From positions 33,600 through 97,599 of the forward strand of contig CAWBVG010000050.1 of assembly GCA_963792175.1 (NCBI GenBank): a stretch of 64,000 nucleotides of DNA, read 5' to 3'. This DNA comes from CAWBVG01 sp963792175. Lineage in GTDB: Bacteria > Acidobacteriota > Vicinamibacteria > Vicinamibacterales > CAVVIG01. The stretch's first letter is position 1; every line of letters starts with the position of its first letter. Positions 28,925 through 38,654 of this stretch are shown here, piece by piece. A program made the translations under genes and the position numbers. A model generated the notes under the pieces. That model did no database searches, was not told the origin of the DNA, and saw only the letters and a list, made by a program, of their open reading frames with translations.

Positions 28925-30425
28925 TCGCGAGTCGAGGTGGGCGCCGGCCCCCTCCGGGCTGGCGTGACCTCGAACGCGAAGCGCAGCGCCGGAATCCGGT
29001 TGCCGGGATGGTCGTCCGCGTACGTCAACTGCGGCAGGCGATACAGCTGTTGCGGTTCCGTTGGCGGACCCTGGTAGATGCCAGGGTACAGATCGATCAG
29101 GTGCGTCCCCGGTTCGCCGGTCGCCGTGAAGTTGATGACGACGTCTCCGCGGCTGTTGAATCCGCAGGCGTAGCCCATGTAGGCGTTGTCGTAGGTCGCG
29201 ACGTAGATGTTGTCGTACTCGGTCCAGCCGACGCCTTTCAGGTGGATCGTCACGGGCGTGCCCGCCGGTCCCGAGCGCGGTGAAATCCCGACGATGCTGG
29301 TTTCGACGACGAAGTAGACCTTGGCGACCGCCTCGTCACCGCTGCGCAGCACCAGTCCGTGCAGGCCGCCGACGTCGTCGGGGATCGCGACTGCCAGGTC
29401 CACGCGTCCTTCGGCGTCCGCTTTGAACTCGCCGATCTCGTTCTCCTGAGCGGTAAACCCGTCACCGGACACGCGGCTGCCGACCGACGTTTCCCAGACC
29501 AGCCGCATGGTCGCGCCCGGCGCGAAGCCGCTGCCTTTCAGCGTCGCGCGTGTGCCGACCGGTCCCTGCGTCGGTGTCAGCGCGATCTGCGCGCCGGCCT
29601 TCCGTATTTCTGGTGCCGGCGTCGGCTGGGGCTGATACGTCTCCGCGTGCTCGACGTTCTGAAGTGCGCCCGGCGTGGTTCGGAACGTGAACTGTGGCCG
29701 CGGCAGCGCCGCGACCGGCGACTGCTCGTAATTCAGGTATCCCTGACCCTGCCAGCCTGTGTAGATCTTGACGATGTGATCGCCGGCCGGACCGGTCGCG
29801 CGGAACCGGGCCACGGACGACCCGCGCGTGCTGGCGGCCGACACGAATCCGAGCTCCTGGTTGTCCCAGTTGACCACCCACGTGCTTTCCATCGTCCGCC
29901 AGCCGAGCCCGGTGACCTTCAACTCGATGGGTGTGCCGACCGGGCCCGACGATCGGGGTCAACGCGAACGTCTGGGTGACGTTGACGGCGTTCTGCGCGA
30001 CTGGCTTGCCATCGATGCGCGCGATCACTTCGTGCACGCCGCCGTAGTCTTCCGGGATGACGAAGCGCGCATCGAGCCGTCCGCTCGAGTCGACGGGAAA
30101 CTGTCCGAGCGACGTCGCCGTCTCCGCATACTTCTTGCCGCGGAAGTGGTAGTAGTTCTCGATGACCCAGCCGCCGGTCACCGAACCCCAGCTGAGATCG
30201 ACGTGCTTGTCCGGCGGGCAAACCAGTGGCCGTCGCGCGAACCGCAGCGCCCACGACGGCCGGCTTGTCATAGGAGAGATCGAGCGTCGCGAGCGCCTGG
30301 CTGGACGGCGGCGTGGCGGCCCGAGTTGTGGCAGAAGGTGCACTCGAACACGCCGCCGCCAGCACTGTGGCGCCGCCGAGGGCCACCCACAGGCGGCCGC
30401 GTAATTCCAGTCTCAGGCAGCGCAC
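28921..30425 (-). CDS. Lipoprotein with IPT/TIG-like repeats (two frameshifts)
   Basis: Start ATG 30425 opens a lipoprotein signal: LWVALGGATVLAAACSSAPS with lipobox LAAAC. Joints near 30225 and 29945 give about 500 residues. It holds four repeats of an Ig-like IPT/TIG pattern: LSYDKPAVVGAAVRATATGL, FALTPIVGP, IALTPTQGPVGTRATLKGSGF and VGISPRSGPAGTPVTIHLKGVGW, each followed by a segment ending in an acidic/aromatic strand. A domain of this kind is typical of cell-surface or periplasmic adhesion and carbohydrate-related proteins; no catalytic motif is visible. It shares its stop (CTAG) with DUF3309, and lies 16 bases downstream of the small secreted protein. Confidence 0.7.
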
Positions 30426-30440
30426 GGACCGGTCCGGCGA

Positions 30441-30907
30441 TCAGGGAATGATGGTGATCTGCGAGGCCTGCACTTCGAACGGCTTGAACTCGCCGGTGCG
30501 TCCCTGCGGATCTTTCGCCGTCACGGTGTAGCGCACGATCCCCATCGGCGCATCCTCCGGCACCATCCACTTGGCGACCCAGAAGTCACGCTCCGGTTGC
30601 CGTTCGTTCTGTCGGTCGCGCATCGGGACGTCGACGGTCTTGCCGGCGTAGGTGACGTGGACGACGAGCTCTGTCGCGCGATCGCGCTTGCCGGTGGCTG
30701 GATTGAGCGCGGTCATCCGGAACCCGACCGGCTCGCCCCGCTTGAACTGGTTGTTCAGCAGACAATTGCGCGGGTGACCCGGAGGATAGAAATACACCAC
30801 GTCGCCGGCGAGAATCAGGCGATCGCTGCCGGCCTGGCCGGAGAGGGGCGACGGGGCCAGCGCCGCGACCAGCAGCGAGGGTCGCGCAGTCGGAACAGAT
30901 GTTTCAC
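30441..30907 (-). CDS. Small secreted protein of unknown function, upstream of the IPT lipoprotein (one frameshift)
   Basis: The mature part, about 125 residues, has a beta-sandwich look: LILAGDVVYFYPPGHPRNCLL, FKRGEPVGFRMTALNPATG, LVVHVTYAGKTVDVPM, DAPMGIVRYTVTAKDPQGR. An uncorrected call starts at GTG 30800. Reading further upstream, the same frame gives PSLLVAALAPSPLSGQA, a signal-peptide core; a one-base shift near 30880 links it to MKHLFRLR at GTG 30907, a normal signal start. That GTG overlaps the stop of the IS110 remnant (GTGA). I do not recognise the family; co-expression with the lipoprotein is likely from the 15-base gap. Confidence 0.6.
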
Positions 30908-31967
30908 GCGCCCAAAGTAACCGAATCGGCCTGGTCTGTCCACGCTAAAGAACAGGCTAGTTGGTTAGCTCGATACCATTGGGTCAACGCACTCTGCGGT
31001 TGCCATCGCACCCAATTCCACGCCAATTGAATACTGATCGCCTGCAGGTGCGCGTTCCCCGCCCGACGGATCGCTTGCTCCAGCACCGAGACGCCGCTGG
31101 CGTAGGGCGTCGGCGCAAACCGGAGAAGGCGGACAATCTGGCGCCGATACCGAAACGCCAGCCAGAACAGCCCCTCGTCGAGCAGCACCGAGGCGCTCGT
31201 CGTGGCGACGCCTTTCAGCTGAACGAGTAGGCGCAACGCGCTCGCAGGCGCCGCGGCGGTCAACGCCGCGTGCTGCTGCGCGTCCAGGTCCGCGATCTGC
31301 GTCGCGAGGCCGTGGAGGCGGGCCTCGGCGCGCGACAGCCGCGCTAGCACTACCGCCGACAAGGCCGCGCCAGCCCAATCGCGCACACGCAACCACGAAC
31401 TGAAGCTACGCCGCGACGGCAGCGACGCGACACAGGAAGCGAGCGAGAAACGCAACTGAAAGACGAGCGGCGTCTGAACCAGCGACAGCGCCGACAGTAC
31501 GCGACGACCTGGAGAGACGCTACGGCAGACACTGTCGGGACAAGTACCTCGCTGCACACGCGACGCGAGAAGGCACACAAGAGCAACAGCAAGCGCAACA
31601 GCTAGAGCGAGTCGAGAGAATCTGAAAAAGACCGCTGCGACTACGGATACACTACGATACTAGACGAATCGACGACGAGATACGCGACGCCCAGGCCCCC
31701 CAGCGCCCGATGAATCGAGAATCCGTCGCGGCCGGCTTCGTAACAGCTCACGACTCGCGCCGGCGCCGGCAACCCAAACTGCTGCCGCCCCGCCTCGAGC
31801 ACGCGCTCCACCGCGCGAAGATCGCCACTCGCCACCGTCCGCAGCCACGGCTCGAACCCGAACCCCGACGTCATCGCCAGCTTCCAGTCCTTCTTACCCA
31901 ACTCGAACGCCACGTATAACGTCGCCTCGCTTACACTACCTGGCAGAGTGCGGGTCTCAGTCATCAT
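30904..31967 (-). mobile_element. IS110-family transposase remnant
   Basis: The N-terminus (31967 to about 31650) is the DEDD-type RuvC-like start of IS110: SEATLYVAFELGKKDWKLA, RVVSCYEAGRDGFSIHRAL, YLVVDSSSIVVYP. The C-terminal part in another frame (31400-30904) is the transposase_20 domain: RVRDWAGAAL, LLVQLKGVATTSASVLLDEG, FTPTPYASG-like FAPTPYASGVSVLEQ, GNAHLQAISIQLAWNWVR. Between them (31660-31480) reading frames are broken and substituted, with several stops. The usual end beyond WYRA is missing; the frame instead runs into ADSVTLGA and stops. It is therefore decayed and truncated. IS110 has no inverted repeats to mark the ends. It lies over the 3' end of the TIGR03435 gene. Confidence 0.88.
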
Positions 31968-32880
31968 GCTTCTCGACCGGACGCTCGGCGCGGTCGACGA
32001 CGAGAATCTCGACGGGGCCTTTCTCTGAGTCGAGCCGAAGTCCCAGTTGTTCGCGGAGCGCGGTAAAGATCGATGCACCGTCGGTCTCGATCGCCGGCAA
32101 TCCGATGGCGGCTGCTTTCCGATCGTACCCGGACGGAATCCGGTCTGGAGTCCAGCGCAGTGTGAACTCGAAATAACCGGCCAGACCCGTCCGATCGCGA
32201 ACGACACGATCGACCAATGGCGACAGACCGGTGGCAAGCTGCGCCAGGAGCACGCCGCCAGACTGAATCGTTCCGGGCAAAACGCGCATGCCGCACCGCG
32301 GGGTTTCGGTGACCGACGGCGCCGGTCGATTCTGCGTGCGACTGTCGACGTCGCGGGATTCGCATGCCTGCGCTGACGGTCGAAGCTGCGGGCCGGGCGT
32401 GCCGTCCCGTTGAGCCACGACCAGCGCGAAGATCGGCAGCTCCTTCGTGTCGGTGTGCACCCTGAGGCTGAATCGTTCGGCAAGAAGCGCGCGTAACATC
32501 AACTGTTCCCGGCTCGGCGCGCCCGCCGTGTCAACCTGGCCTGACTCGCGGACTCCGTCACCCTCCGCCTTCGCGACGATGTCGAAGCGATCGGTGGGCA
32601 TCCAGCTGGGACCTCCAACGATCAAGAACTCCTGAAGCTGATACGCATACTGGATCAGTTGTCGCAGCGTCACATTGGTAGCCGTAAACCGACCGCCGGG
32701 CTGACGCTGGATGTCGAACTTTCCAATCGCGGACCGGTTCATCCTGACCGACGCCACCTCGAATTGCAGCGGGGATTGGATCGGGGCTGCGCGTAGTCGA
32801 GAGGTCGCCGCGGTTGCGCCGAAGAGCACTGATGTGGCGGAAACGGCGAGCGTGGCAACGAACCTCGAGCGACACTTCAT
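31957..32880 (-). CDS. TIGR03435-family secreted protein
   Basis: 307 residues. Signal peptide RSRFVATLAVSATSVLFGATAA; the family pattern follows: FEVASVRMNRSA, ATNVTLRQLIQYAYQLQEF, GGPSWMPTDRFDIVAKAEG, LRALLAERFSLRVHTDTKEL, FALVVAQRDG and the end LREQLGLRLDSEKGPVEILVVDRAERP. TIGR03435 proteins are numerous in Acidobacteriota of soil and have no known function. ATG 32880 is preceded by AAAGGACCGC; an open frame upstream to 33324 is out of family. Its last codons overlap the start of the IS110 remnant. Confidence 0.93.
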   Translation of the reverse strand: MKCRSRFVATLAVSATSVLFGATAATSRLRAAPIQSPLQFEVASVRMNRSAIGKFDIQRQPGGRFTATNVTLRQLIQYAYQLQEFLIVGGPSWMPTDRFDIVAKAEGDGVRESGQVDTAGAPSREQLMLRALLAERFSLRVHTDTKELPIFALVVAQRDGTPGPQLRPSAQACESRDVDSRTQNRPAPSVTETPRCGMRVLPGTIQSGGVLLAQLATGLSPLVDRVVRDRTGLAGYFEFTLRWTPDRIPSGYDRKAAAIGLPAIETDGASIFTALREQLGLRLDSEKGPVEILVVDRAERPVEKHDD

Positions 32881-32931
32881 GCTGCGGTCCTTTCGACTCT
32901 CTGGGTGGTGCGCCTCGCACCGAGATGCAGG

Positions 32932-33110
32932 ACGGCAGTGCAACGAGATGGTGCCCGAGCTTGGCAAGATGAAGAACGCCACCAGCGAAAAAGCCCGGGC
33001 GTGTCCTCGGCTGGACCCCGCGCTCGAACGAGGAGGCCATCGTCGCCACCGCTGAAAGCCTGGTGCGGCTCGGACTGCTGAAGGACAGTGTCCGGGTTCC
33101 CTCGCGATAA
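32932..33110 (+). pseudogene. C-terminal remnant of an NAD-dependent epimerase/aldehyde reductase
   Basis: A short plus-strand stretch, with one frame change near 32997, reads MVPELGKMKNATSEKAR and then VLGWTPRSNEEAIVATAES, LVRLGLLKDSVRVPSR, ending at TAA 33108-33110. This is the standard C-terminus of extended SDR epimerases (LGWTPRSxEEAIxxTAxSLxxLGL). There is no N-terminal part upstream: the sequence runs into the promoter region of the TIGR03435 gene. It is a gene stump left by deletion or rearrangement, near an IS110 remnant. The intergenic gap otherwise holds only the start region of the PQQ gene. Confidence 0.7.
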
Positions 33111-33187
33111 ACCTCGTCGTTCGGCCGGCCAATCCAGGAGGATCGCAAGGCGCGGCGCCGTGCCGATGGTAGAATCCGCCGCGGCAC

Positions 33188-35165
33188 ATGCGGTCGATTC
33201 GCGCCTTCGTCGCGACTGGCAGCCTTTGCCTGGGCCTCATCGTCTTTGCGGCGGTCATGATCCGATCCCAGGACCGCGCACCGGCCAACGAGTGGCGGTA
33301 CTTCGGGGGTAACAAGGCGTTCACGCGTTATTCCCCGCTCGGTCAAATCAACCAGGCCAACGTCAAGAATCTGCGGATCGCGTGGCGGCGTCCCGCTGTG
33401 AGCGATCAGTTGACGCAGGCGTTTCCCGAGCTGCGGCCGAACAACTACCTTCGGTCGACGCCGATCGCCATCGACGGCGTGCTCTATGCGCAGAACGTGC
33501 ACGGCCTGGTCGTCGCCTTCGACGCCGAGACTGGCAAGACCGTGTGGGAGCAGGAGCTGTTTGCGCGAACGCCCGAGGAGGCCAACGGATCGTCGACCCG
33601 CGGCGTCGACTACTGGCAGGGCGGCACGGGCAACGCCGACAAGCGGATCTTCGCCATTCGCGGCGAATACCTGTACGCGCTCAACGCGCAGACCGGTAAG
33701 GCGGTCTCTGCATTCGGCGATGGGGGACGCGCGAGCCTCCACTTCCAGGAAAACCAGCCGCTCGCGGGGCGCTTCAGCGACAGCACCGGCCCCCTCGTCG
33801 TCGGCAATGTCGTGGTCGTGACCGGTAACACGGCTGGCGCCGGCGACACGGGGACGTTCAAGAAGGAGGCGGCGCCGGAAGATGTCCGAGGCTTCGACGC
33901 CCGGAGCGGCAGGCTGCTCTGGACGTTTCACGTCGTTCCACGGCCCGGGGAATTCGGCGTCGAGACGTGGGGCAATGAGTCCTGGAAGATTGCCGGCGAT
34001 CTCGGTGCGTGGAATCCCATGACCGCGGACGAGGATCTCGGAGACGTGTACATCCCGTTGACCGCGCCAACCGCGTCCGCCTGGGGCGTGTGGCGACCCG
34101 GCGACAACCTGTTTGCGGATTCGCTCGTCGCGCTCGATGCGAAGACCGGCACGCGCGTCTGGCATTTCCAGACGGTGCATCACAACCTCTGGGAATGGGA
34201 GAACGTCGGTCCGGCGATGCTCGGCGACATCACGGTGGACGGCCGGCGCATCAAAGCGGTGATGCAGCCGAACAAGAACGGTTTCCTGTTCGTCCTCGAT
34301 CGCACGAACGGCAAGCCGGTGTGGCCGATCGAAGAGCGGCCCGTGCCGCAGTCGAATGTGCCAGGGGAGCGGACGTCGCTGACGCAGCCGTTCCCGACCA
34401 GGCCGCCCGCCTTCGATCGCCAGGGCGTCGCCGATACCGACCTGATCGACTACACGCCGGAGCTGAAGGCGCGTGCGCGTGAGATCGCCAAGGAGTTCGT
34501 CACCGGTCCGCTGTTCACGCCACCGTCGATCACCACGGACGAACCAGGGACCAATCGCGGCACGCTGATGCTGCCCGGTTCCTGGGGCGCGGCGAACTGG
34601 AACACGGGTGCGTTCGATCCGGAAACCGGTTTTTACTACGCGGTCTCCGCATCGCTTCCGGGGCCGTCGAATCGCGCCATCAAGAAGATGACGAATCCGG
34701 AAGCGACGATGGAGTACGCGAGCGTAGGCACCGCCCCTGACATCGAGGGCTTGCCGATCATCAAGGGACCGTACGGGCGCATCACCGCGATGGATCTCAA
34801 GACCGGCACTCATGTCTGGATGGTCGCGAACGGCGACGGCCCCGAGACATCACCCGTTGTTGAAAGACCTCAACCTGCCGGCGCTCGGTGTCCCGAACCG
34901 CCCGGCGCCCCTGCTGACGAAGACGCTGCTATTCCTCGGGGAAGGTAGCAACGCCGTCAGCGGCACGCCGCAAACCGACTGGGGATGGGGGCGGACGTTC
35001 CGCGCGTACGACAAAGCGACCGGCGCCGTGATTTGGGAAACGCTGCTGCCATCCGGCACGACTGGCGGACCGATGACCTACCTGCTGAAAGGGAAGCAGT
35101 ACATTGTCGTGCCCGTCGGCTCGAGAAACGAGCCGGCCGAATACGTGGCGCTGGCGCTGCCATGA
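33188..35165 (+). CDS. Membrane/periplasmic PQQ-dependent dehydrogenase, copy 1 (one frameshift)
   Basis: About 658 residues. N-terminal signal anchor ATGSLCLGLIVFAAVM, then the eight-bladed quinoprotein repeats: EWRYFGGNKAFTRYSPL, LVVAFDAETGKTVWEQELF, VRGFDARSGRLLWTFHVVP, WHFQTVHHNLWEWENVG, FLFVLDRTNGKPVWPIEERP, SWGAANWNTGAFDPETG, and after a one-base shift near 34845 HPLLKDLNLPALG and AYDKATGAVIWETLLPSG. Typical glucose/alcohol dehydrogenase relatives pass electrons to quinone or cytochrome. Substrate unknown. Its stop (35163-35165) overlaps an ATG, and a paralogue follows 26 bases later. Confidence 0.88.
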
Positions 35166-35190
35166 ACAGCCAAACCTGCGAGGCCTCGAC

Positions 35191-37133
35191 ATGCCGCACA
35201 CGCTTCACGCATCGCTGGTGCACTGACTGTCGCGCTCGCGATCTGTGGCGGCTGGCTGATTCGCGCGCAGGACGAGACGCGCGCGGGCGAGTGGCGCTCG
35301 TCTGGCGGCGACTCGACCTACAAACGCTATTCGCCGCTCGCCCAGATCACCCGCGACAACGTGAAGAACCTTCGCGTGGTCTGGCGGCGCCCGGCCCTCG
35401 ACCCGGCGTTGAAGGAGCAATTTCCGAAACTCCGGACGAACAACTACCTCCGCGCGACGCCCACGATGATCGGCGGCGTCCTCTACGCGCCGGACGCGAC
35501 CGGTCTCGATCGAGGCCTTCGACGCCACCAGCGGCCAGCTGATCTGGCGTCAGGCGCCCGTGCCGGATATGGCGGACGAGGCGAGCGCCGTCGAGCACGC
35601 GCGGCGTCGACTTCTGGAAGGGCGGCTCGGACCACCGGTTGTTCAACGTCCGGAATGGCTACCTGTACGCGCTCGACCTGCGCGGCCGCGCGATCAGCGC
35701 GTTCGGAACCGGTGGTCGCGTGAATCTGCTGCCGGCCGGCGCTCACCGCTTCGGCTGGAGCTCGGGTCCGATCGTCGTCGGCGACGTGGTCGTCATCGCC
35801 GGCAATCTGGACGGCGCCGGCGACGAAGGACAGAAGTGGAAGAACAGTCCGCCCGAGGATGTGCGCGGCTTCGATGCACGCAGCGGCAAGCTTGTTATGG
35901 ACGTTCCACGTCGTGCCGCGTGGCGGCGAGTTCGGCGCTGACACGTGGGGAAACGGTTCGGGCAAGCTGTCGGGCGATCTGGGGTCGTGGTGCTGCATCT
36001 CGGCAGACGAGCAGCTCGGTTACGTCTACATCCCGCTGACGGCGCCGACCGCCGCGTACTTCGGCGGCTTCCGGCCGGGCGACAACCTGTTCTCGAACGC
36101 GCTGGTGGCGCTCGACGCGAAGACCGGCCGACGCATCTGGCACTTTCAGATGGTCCACCACGACCTCTGGGAGTACGACACCGTCGGCCCGGCGACGCTC
36201 GGCGAGATCACGGTCGACGGCAGACGGATCAAGGCGGTGATGCAGCCGAGCAAGACCGGCTTCCTGTACGTGTTCGATCGCGTCACCGGTCAGCCGGTGT
36301 GGCCGATCGAGGAGCGGCCGGTGCCGCAATCGACGATTCCGGGCGAGCACACGGCGCGCACGCAGCCCTTTCCCACCAAGCCGGCGCCGTTTGCGCGCAT
36401 CGGCCTGACCGACGACGATCTCATCGACTTCACGCCGGCGCTGCGCGCGCGGGCACGCGAGCTCGCGAAGACATTCGTGCTCGGACCGATCTTCACGCCG
36501 CCGTCGCTGGCCAGCGACGAACCCGGCGGTAAACAGGGCACGCTGATGGTCCCCGGGTCGTGGGGCGCCGGCAACTGGAACACCGGCGCGTTCGATCCCG
36601 ACACGGGTGTGTACTATGCGTTCTCCCACGACATCCCGCGCGTGTACCGGCTCGCGAAAGCGACCGGCGCCGACGCGGAGATGGACTACTGGAGTCCCAA
36701 TCGCGACGCGCCGTACATCGACGGCTTGCCGATCATCAAGCCGCCCTACGGGCGCATCGTCGCCATCGACCTCAATCGCGGCGAGCACCTGTGGAGCGCC
36801 GCCAACGGCGATGGTCCGCGCGACCACCCGCTGCTCAAGGACCTCCATCTGCCGCCGCTCGGCACCGCCAGCCGGCCGACGGCGCTCATCACCAGGACGC
36901 TGCTGTTCATCGGCGATGGCAGCAACGTCTTCGGCGGCACGCACCCGTCGATGTGGGGCCGCAAGTTCCGGGCGTACGACAAGGCGACCGGCAGGGTGAT
37001 CTGGGAAATCGATCTGCCCGCCGGCACCACCAGCGGGCCGATGACCTATCTGGCGAAGGGCAAACAGTACATCGTCGTGCCGATCGGCGGACGGGACGAG
37101 CCGGCCGAGTGGGTCGCGCTCGCCCTTCCCTGA
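35191..37133 (+). CDS. Periplasmic PQQ-dependent dehydrogenase, copy 2 (several frameshifts)
   Basis: Same family and order as the gene upstream, about 648 residues, and clearly its paralogue: RAGEWRSSGGDSTYKRYSP, WRRPALDPALKEQFPKLRTNNYLRATP, WHFQMVHHDLWEYDTVGPA, FLYVFDRVTGQPVWPIEERP, AGNWNTGAFDPDTG, HPLLKDLHLPPLG, AYDKATGRVIWEIDLPAGT. The 5' third is broken near 35219, 35505, 35610 and 35890; the 3' two thirds (from 35950) are clean. The start is placed at ATG 35191 (PHTLHASLV, then the signal core LTVALAICGGWLIRAQ after a one-base shift). The tandem pair may act on related sugars or alcohols. Confidence 0.85.
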
Positions 37134-37140
37134 GTTGCGC

Positions 37141-37642
37141 TCAGCGCTGGAGCTGCGCCACCAGATCTTCGAGACGGTCGTAGCTGATGCCGGCGCCGCG
37201 CGACATGCCGGATGCGATCACCATGTCACGGACCATCAGCGACGGGTAGCGGACGGTCGCGGTGAATCGCGTCTTGCCGCCTTCCTCCACGAATTCGGAG
37301 GTCACGACCGAGACCGTGTCGGGAAACTCCTCGAAGATTTCGGTGAAGACCAGCCGGCTGTGCGGCGTGATCTCGCGGGTACTCGCCGTGGAACGCGGCC
37401 TCGCCCTTCGGGTGGCGATTCACGAAGCGCCACCGGCCGCCGACTCGCAGGTCGATCTCGCAGACCGGGACGGAATAGCCGTCACCGAGGCGTCCCCACC
37501 ACTGCGTGACGTGTTCGGGTTTCGTCATCGCCTCGAACACGAGGCGCGGTGGCGCATCGAACAGACGCGTCATGCGGATCTCCTGATCCGACGGCGTCGT
37601 GACCTTGAAGCTGTCGCTATTTGCCGCGCTTCCTACGACCAT
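37141..37642 (-). CDS. SRPBCC/AHSA1-like protein partner of ArsR (one frameshift)
   Basis: About 167 residues. N-terminal half has the AHSA1 pattern: EIRMTRLFDAPPRLVFEAMT, VTQWWGRLGDGYSVPVCEID, GGRWRFVNRH. Near 37378 one base is off; after the shift the next frame reads RLVFTEIFEEFPDTVSVVTS, FVEEGGKTRFTATVRY, ISYDRLEDLVAQLQR and stops at 37141-37143. This end is typical of the family, so 37141 rather than 37226 is the true stop. ATG 37642 overlaps the ArsR gene by 26 bases. Together they form a second ArsR-SRPBCC module in this window. Confidence 0.85.
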
Positions 37643-37988
37643 GTCTCTGACCCTCCTTGGTGTTGATGCGTTTCAGGTAGGTATCCAGCCGGTCGAGGCG
37701 AGCCTCCCAGACGTGCCGGTAGCGCTCGGCCCATTCGGCCACTTCCTTCAACGGTCCGCCTTCGATCCGGCAGTGCCGCCACTGCGCCTCCCGGCGCCGC
37801 GCGATCAGCCCGGCCCGCTCCAGCACCTGCAGGTGCTTGGAGACCGCGGGCATGCTCATGTCGAACGGCTCGGCCAGATCGGTGACCGAGCATTCGCCTG
37901 CGAGCAGGCGAGCCAGGATGGCGCGGCGCGTGGGGTCGGCGAGGGCGGCGAACGTGGCGCTGAGTTGATCGGGTTGTTCGACAGCCAT
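37617..37988 (-). CDS. ArsR-family repressor, second module
   Basis: 123 residues: FAALADPTRRAILARLLAGE, recognition helix DMSMPAVSKHLQVLERAGLI, wing RREAQWRHCRIEGGPL, and C-terminal helix EWAERYRHVWEARLDRLDTYL. No metal-binding Cys motif is present, which matches the SRPBCC-linked subfamily. The start ATG 37988 lies 8 bases from a 30-bp operator-like dyad (37996-38025), so autorepression is likely. The reading frame is intact; the last 26 bases overlap the SRPBCC gene. Confidence 0.92.
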   Translation of the reverse strand: MAVEQPDQLSATFAALADPTRRAILARLLAGECSVTDLAEPFDMSMPAVSKHLQVLERAGLIARRREAQWRHCRIEGGPLKEVAEWAERYRHVWEARLDRLDTYLKRINTKEGQRHGRRKRGK

Positions 37989-37995
37989 CAGTATT

Positions 37996-38025
37996 AAACC
38001 AATAAGTTAATTAACTCAGTGGTTT
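37996..38025. promoter_or_regulatory. 30-bp dyad, likely ArsR operator
   Basis: Symmetric about 38010/38011: AAACCA at 37996-38001, spacer ATA, perfect palindrome AGTTAATTAACT (38005-38016), spacer CAG, TGGTTT at 38020-38025. It is an AT-rich island in GC-rich sequence, directly upstream of the ArsR start. On the minus strand it would overlap the promoter core, as expected of an autorepressor site. Confidence 0.75.
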
Positions 38026-38180
38026 TATACGCGATGGCGCCGGCCGGTGTCAAGGGAAGGCGAGGCCAGGATCTGACGGAACTGTCAGCGGATCGTGGCG
38101 AGAATGCCCGGCTCTGCGCGTAATGGCTCTTGCATTCTAAAGAACAAATAGGTATTCTATATGACAGTAACGTCGCAAAA

Positions 38181-38654
38181 ATGTCCAACACCCTCATCCT
38201 GCCGATGGCCGTTCCGTTGTGGGATTCGGAACCGGAGACCGCGGTCGTCGAGCGGCCGGCGCCGGCTCTGGTTGACGCTGAACCGCGCCGGCGACGCCCT
38301 CGTGCGCGTGCCGAGCGCGTCGGCATGTTCGGATCGGGATACCGCGTCGTGGTCGAGGATCGCCAGGTCGCTCTCGTCAATCTGTCGATGTCGGGCGCCC
38401 AGGTCCGCGGGGCGATTCACACCGCGCGCGATCAGCCCTTGATCTTCAAGATCGGCTGGCCGCAGGACCGCGAAGCGTGCGCGGCCATCGCCCGCGTCCG
38501 CTGGATCAGCCTCGAATCCGAGGAGGCGCAGCGCGAAGCGATCTATCGCATCGGTCTGGCGTTCGAAACGTGGGACGTGCGCCGCCTGAAGGAAATCATC
38601 CGCCACTGCGAGCGGACGTTCGCGCAGAAAGTCGAGGTCGTTGGTCCGTGGTGA
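38181..38654 (+). CDS. PilZ-like domain protein, first of a tandem pair
   Basis: 157 residues from ATG 38181 (SNTLILPMAVPLWDSEPETA). An Arg-rich segment (AEPRRRRPRARAERVGMFG) is followed by a beta-barrel with VALVNLSMSGAQVRGAIH, which fits the PilZ DxSxxG motif with Asn in place of Asp (NLSMSGA), and RVRWISLESEEAQREAIYRIGLAF. PilZ domains bind cyclic-di-GMP through an RxxxR and D/NxSxxG pair; both are plausible here. An AT-rich stretch (GAACAAATAGGTATTCTATATGAC) supplies the promoter. The stop overlaps the GTG of the second PilZ gene (GTGA). Confidence 0.65.
   Translation: MSNTLILPMAVPLWDSEPETAVVERPAPALVDAEPRRRRPRARAERVGMFGSGYRVVVEDRQVALVNLSMSGAQVRGAIHTARDQPLIFKIGWPQDREACAAIARVRWISLESEEAQREAIYRIGLAFETWDVRRLKEIIRHCERTFAQKVEVVGPW

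Noticed and set aside
32558..34813. A 751-residue minus-strand frame across the PQQ dehydrogenase
   Set aside because: It is the complement of clear quinoprotein repeats and has no domain pattern of its own.
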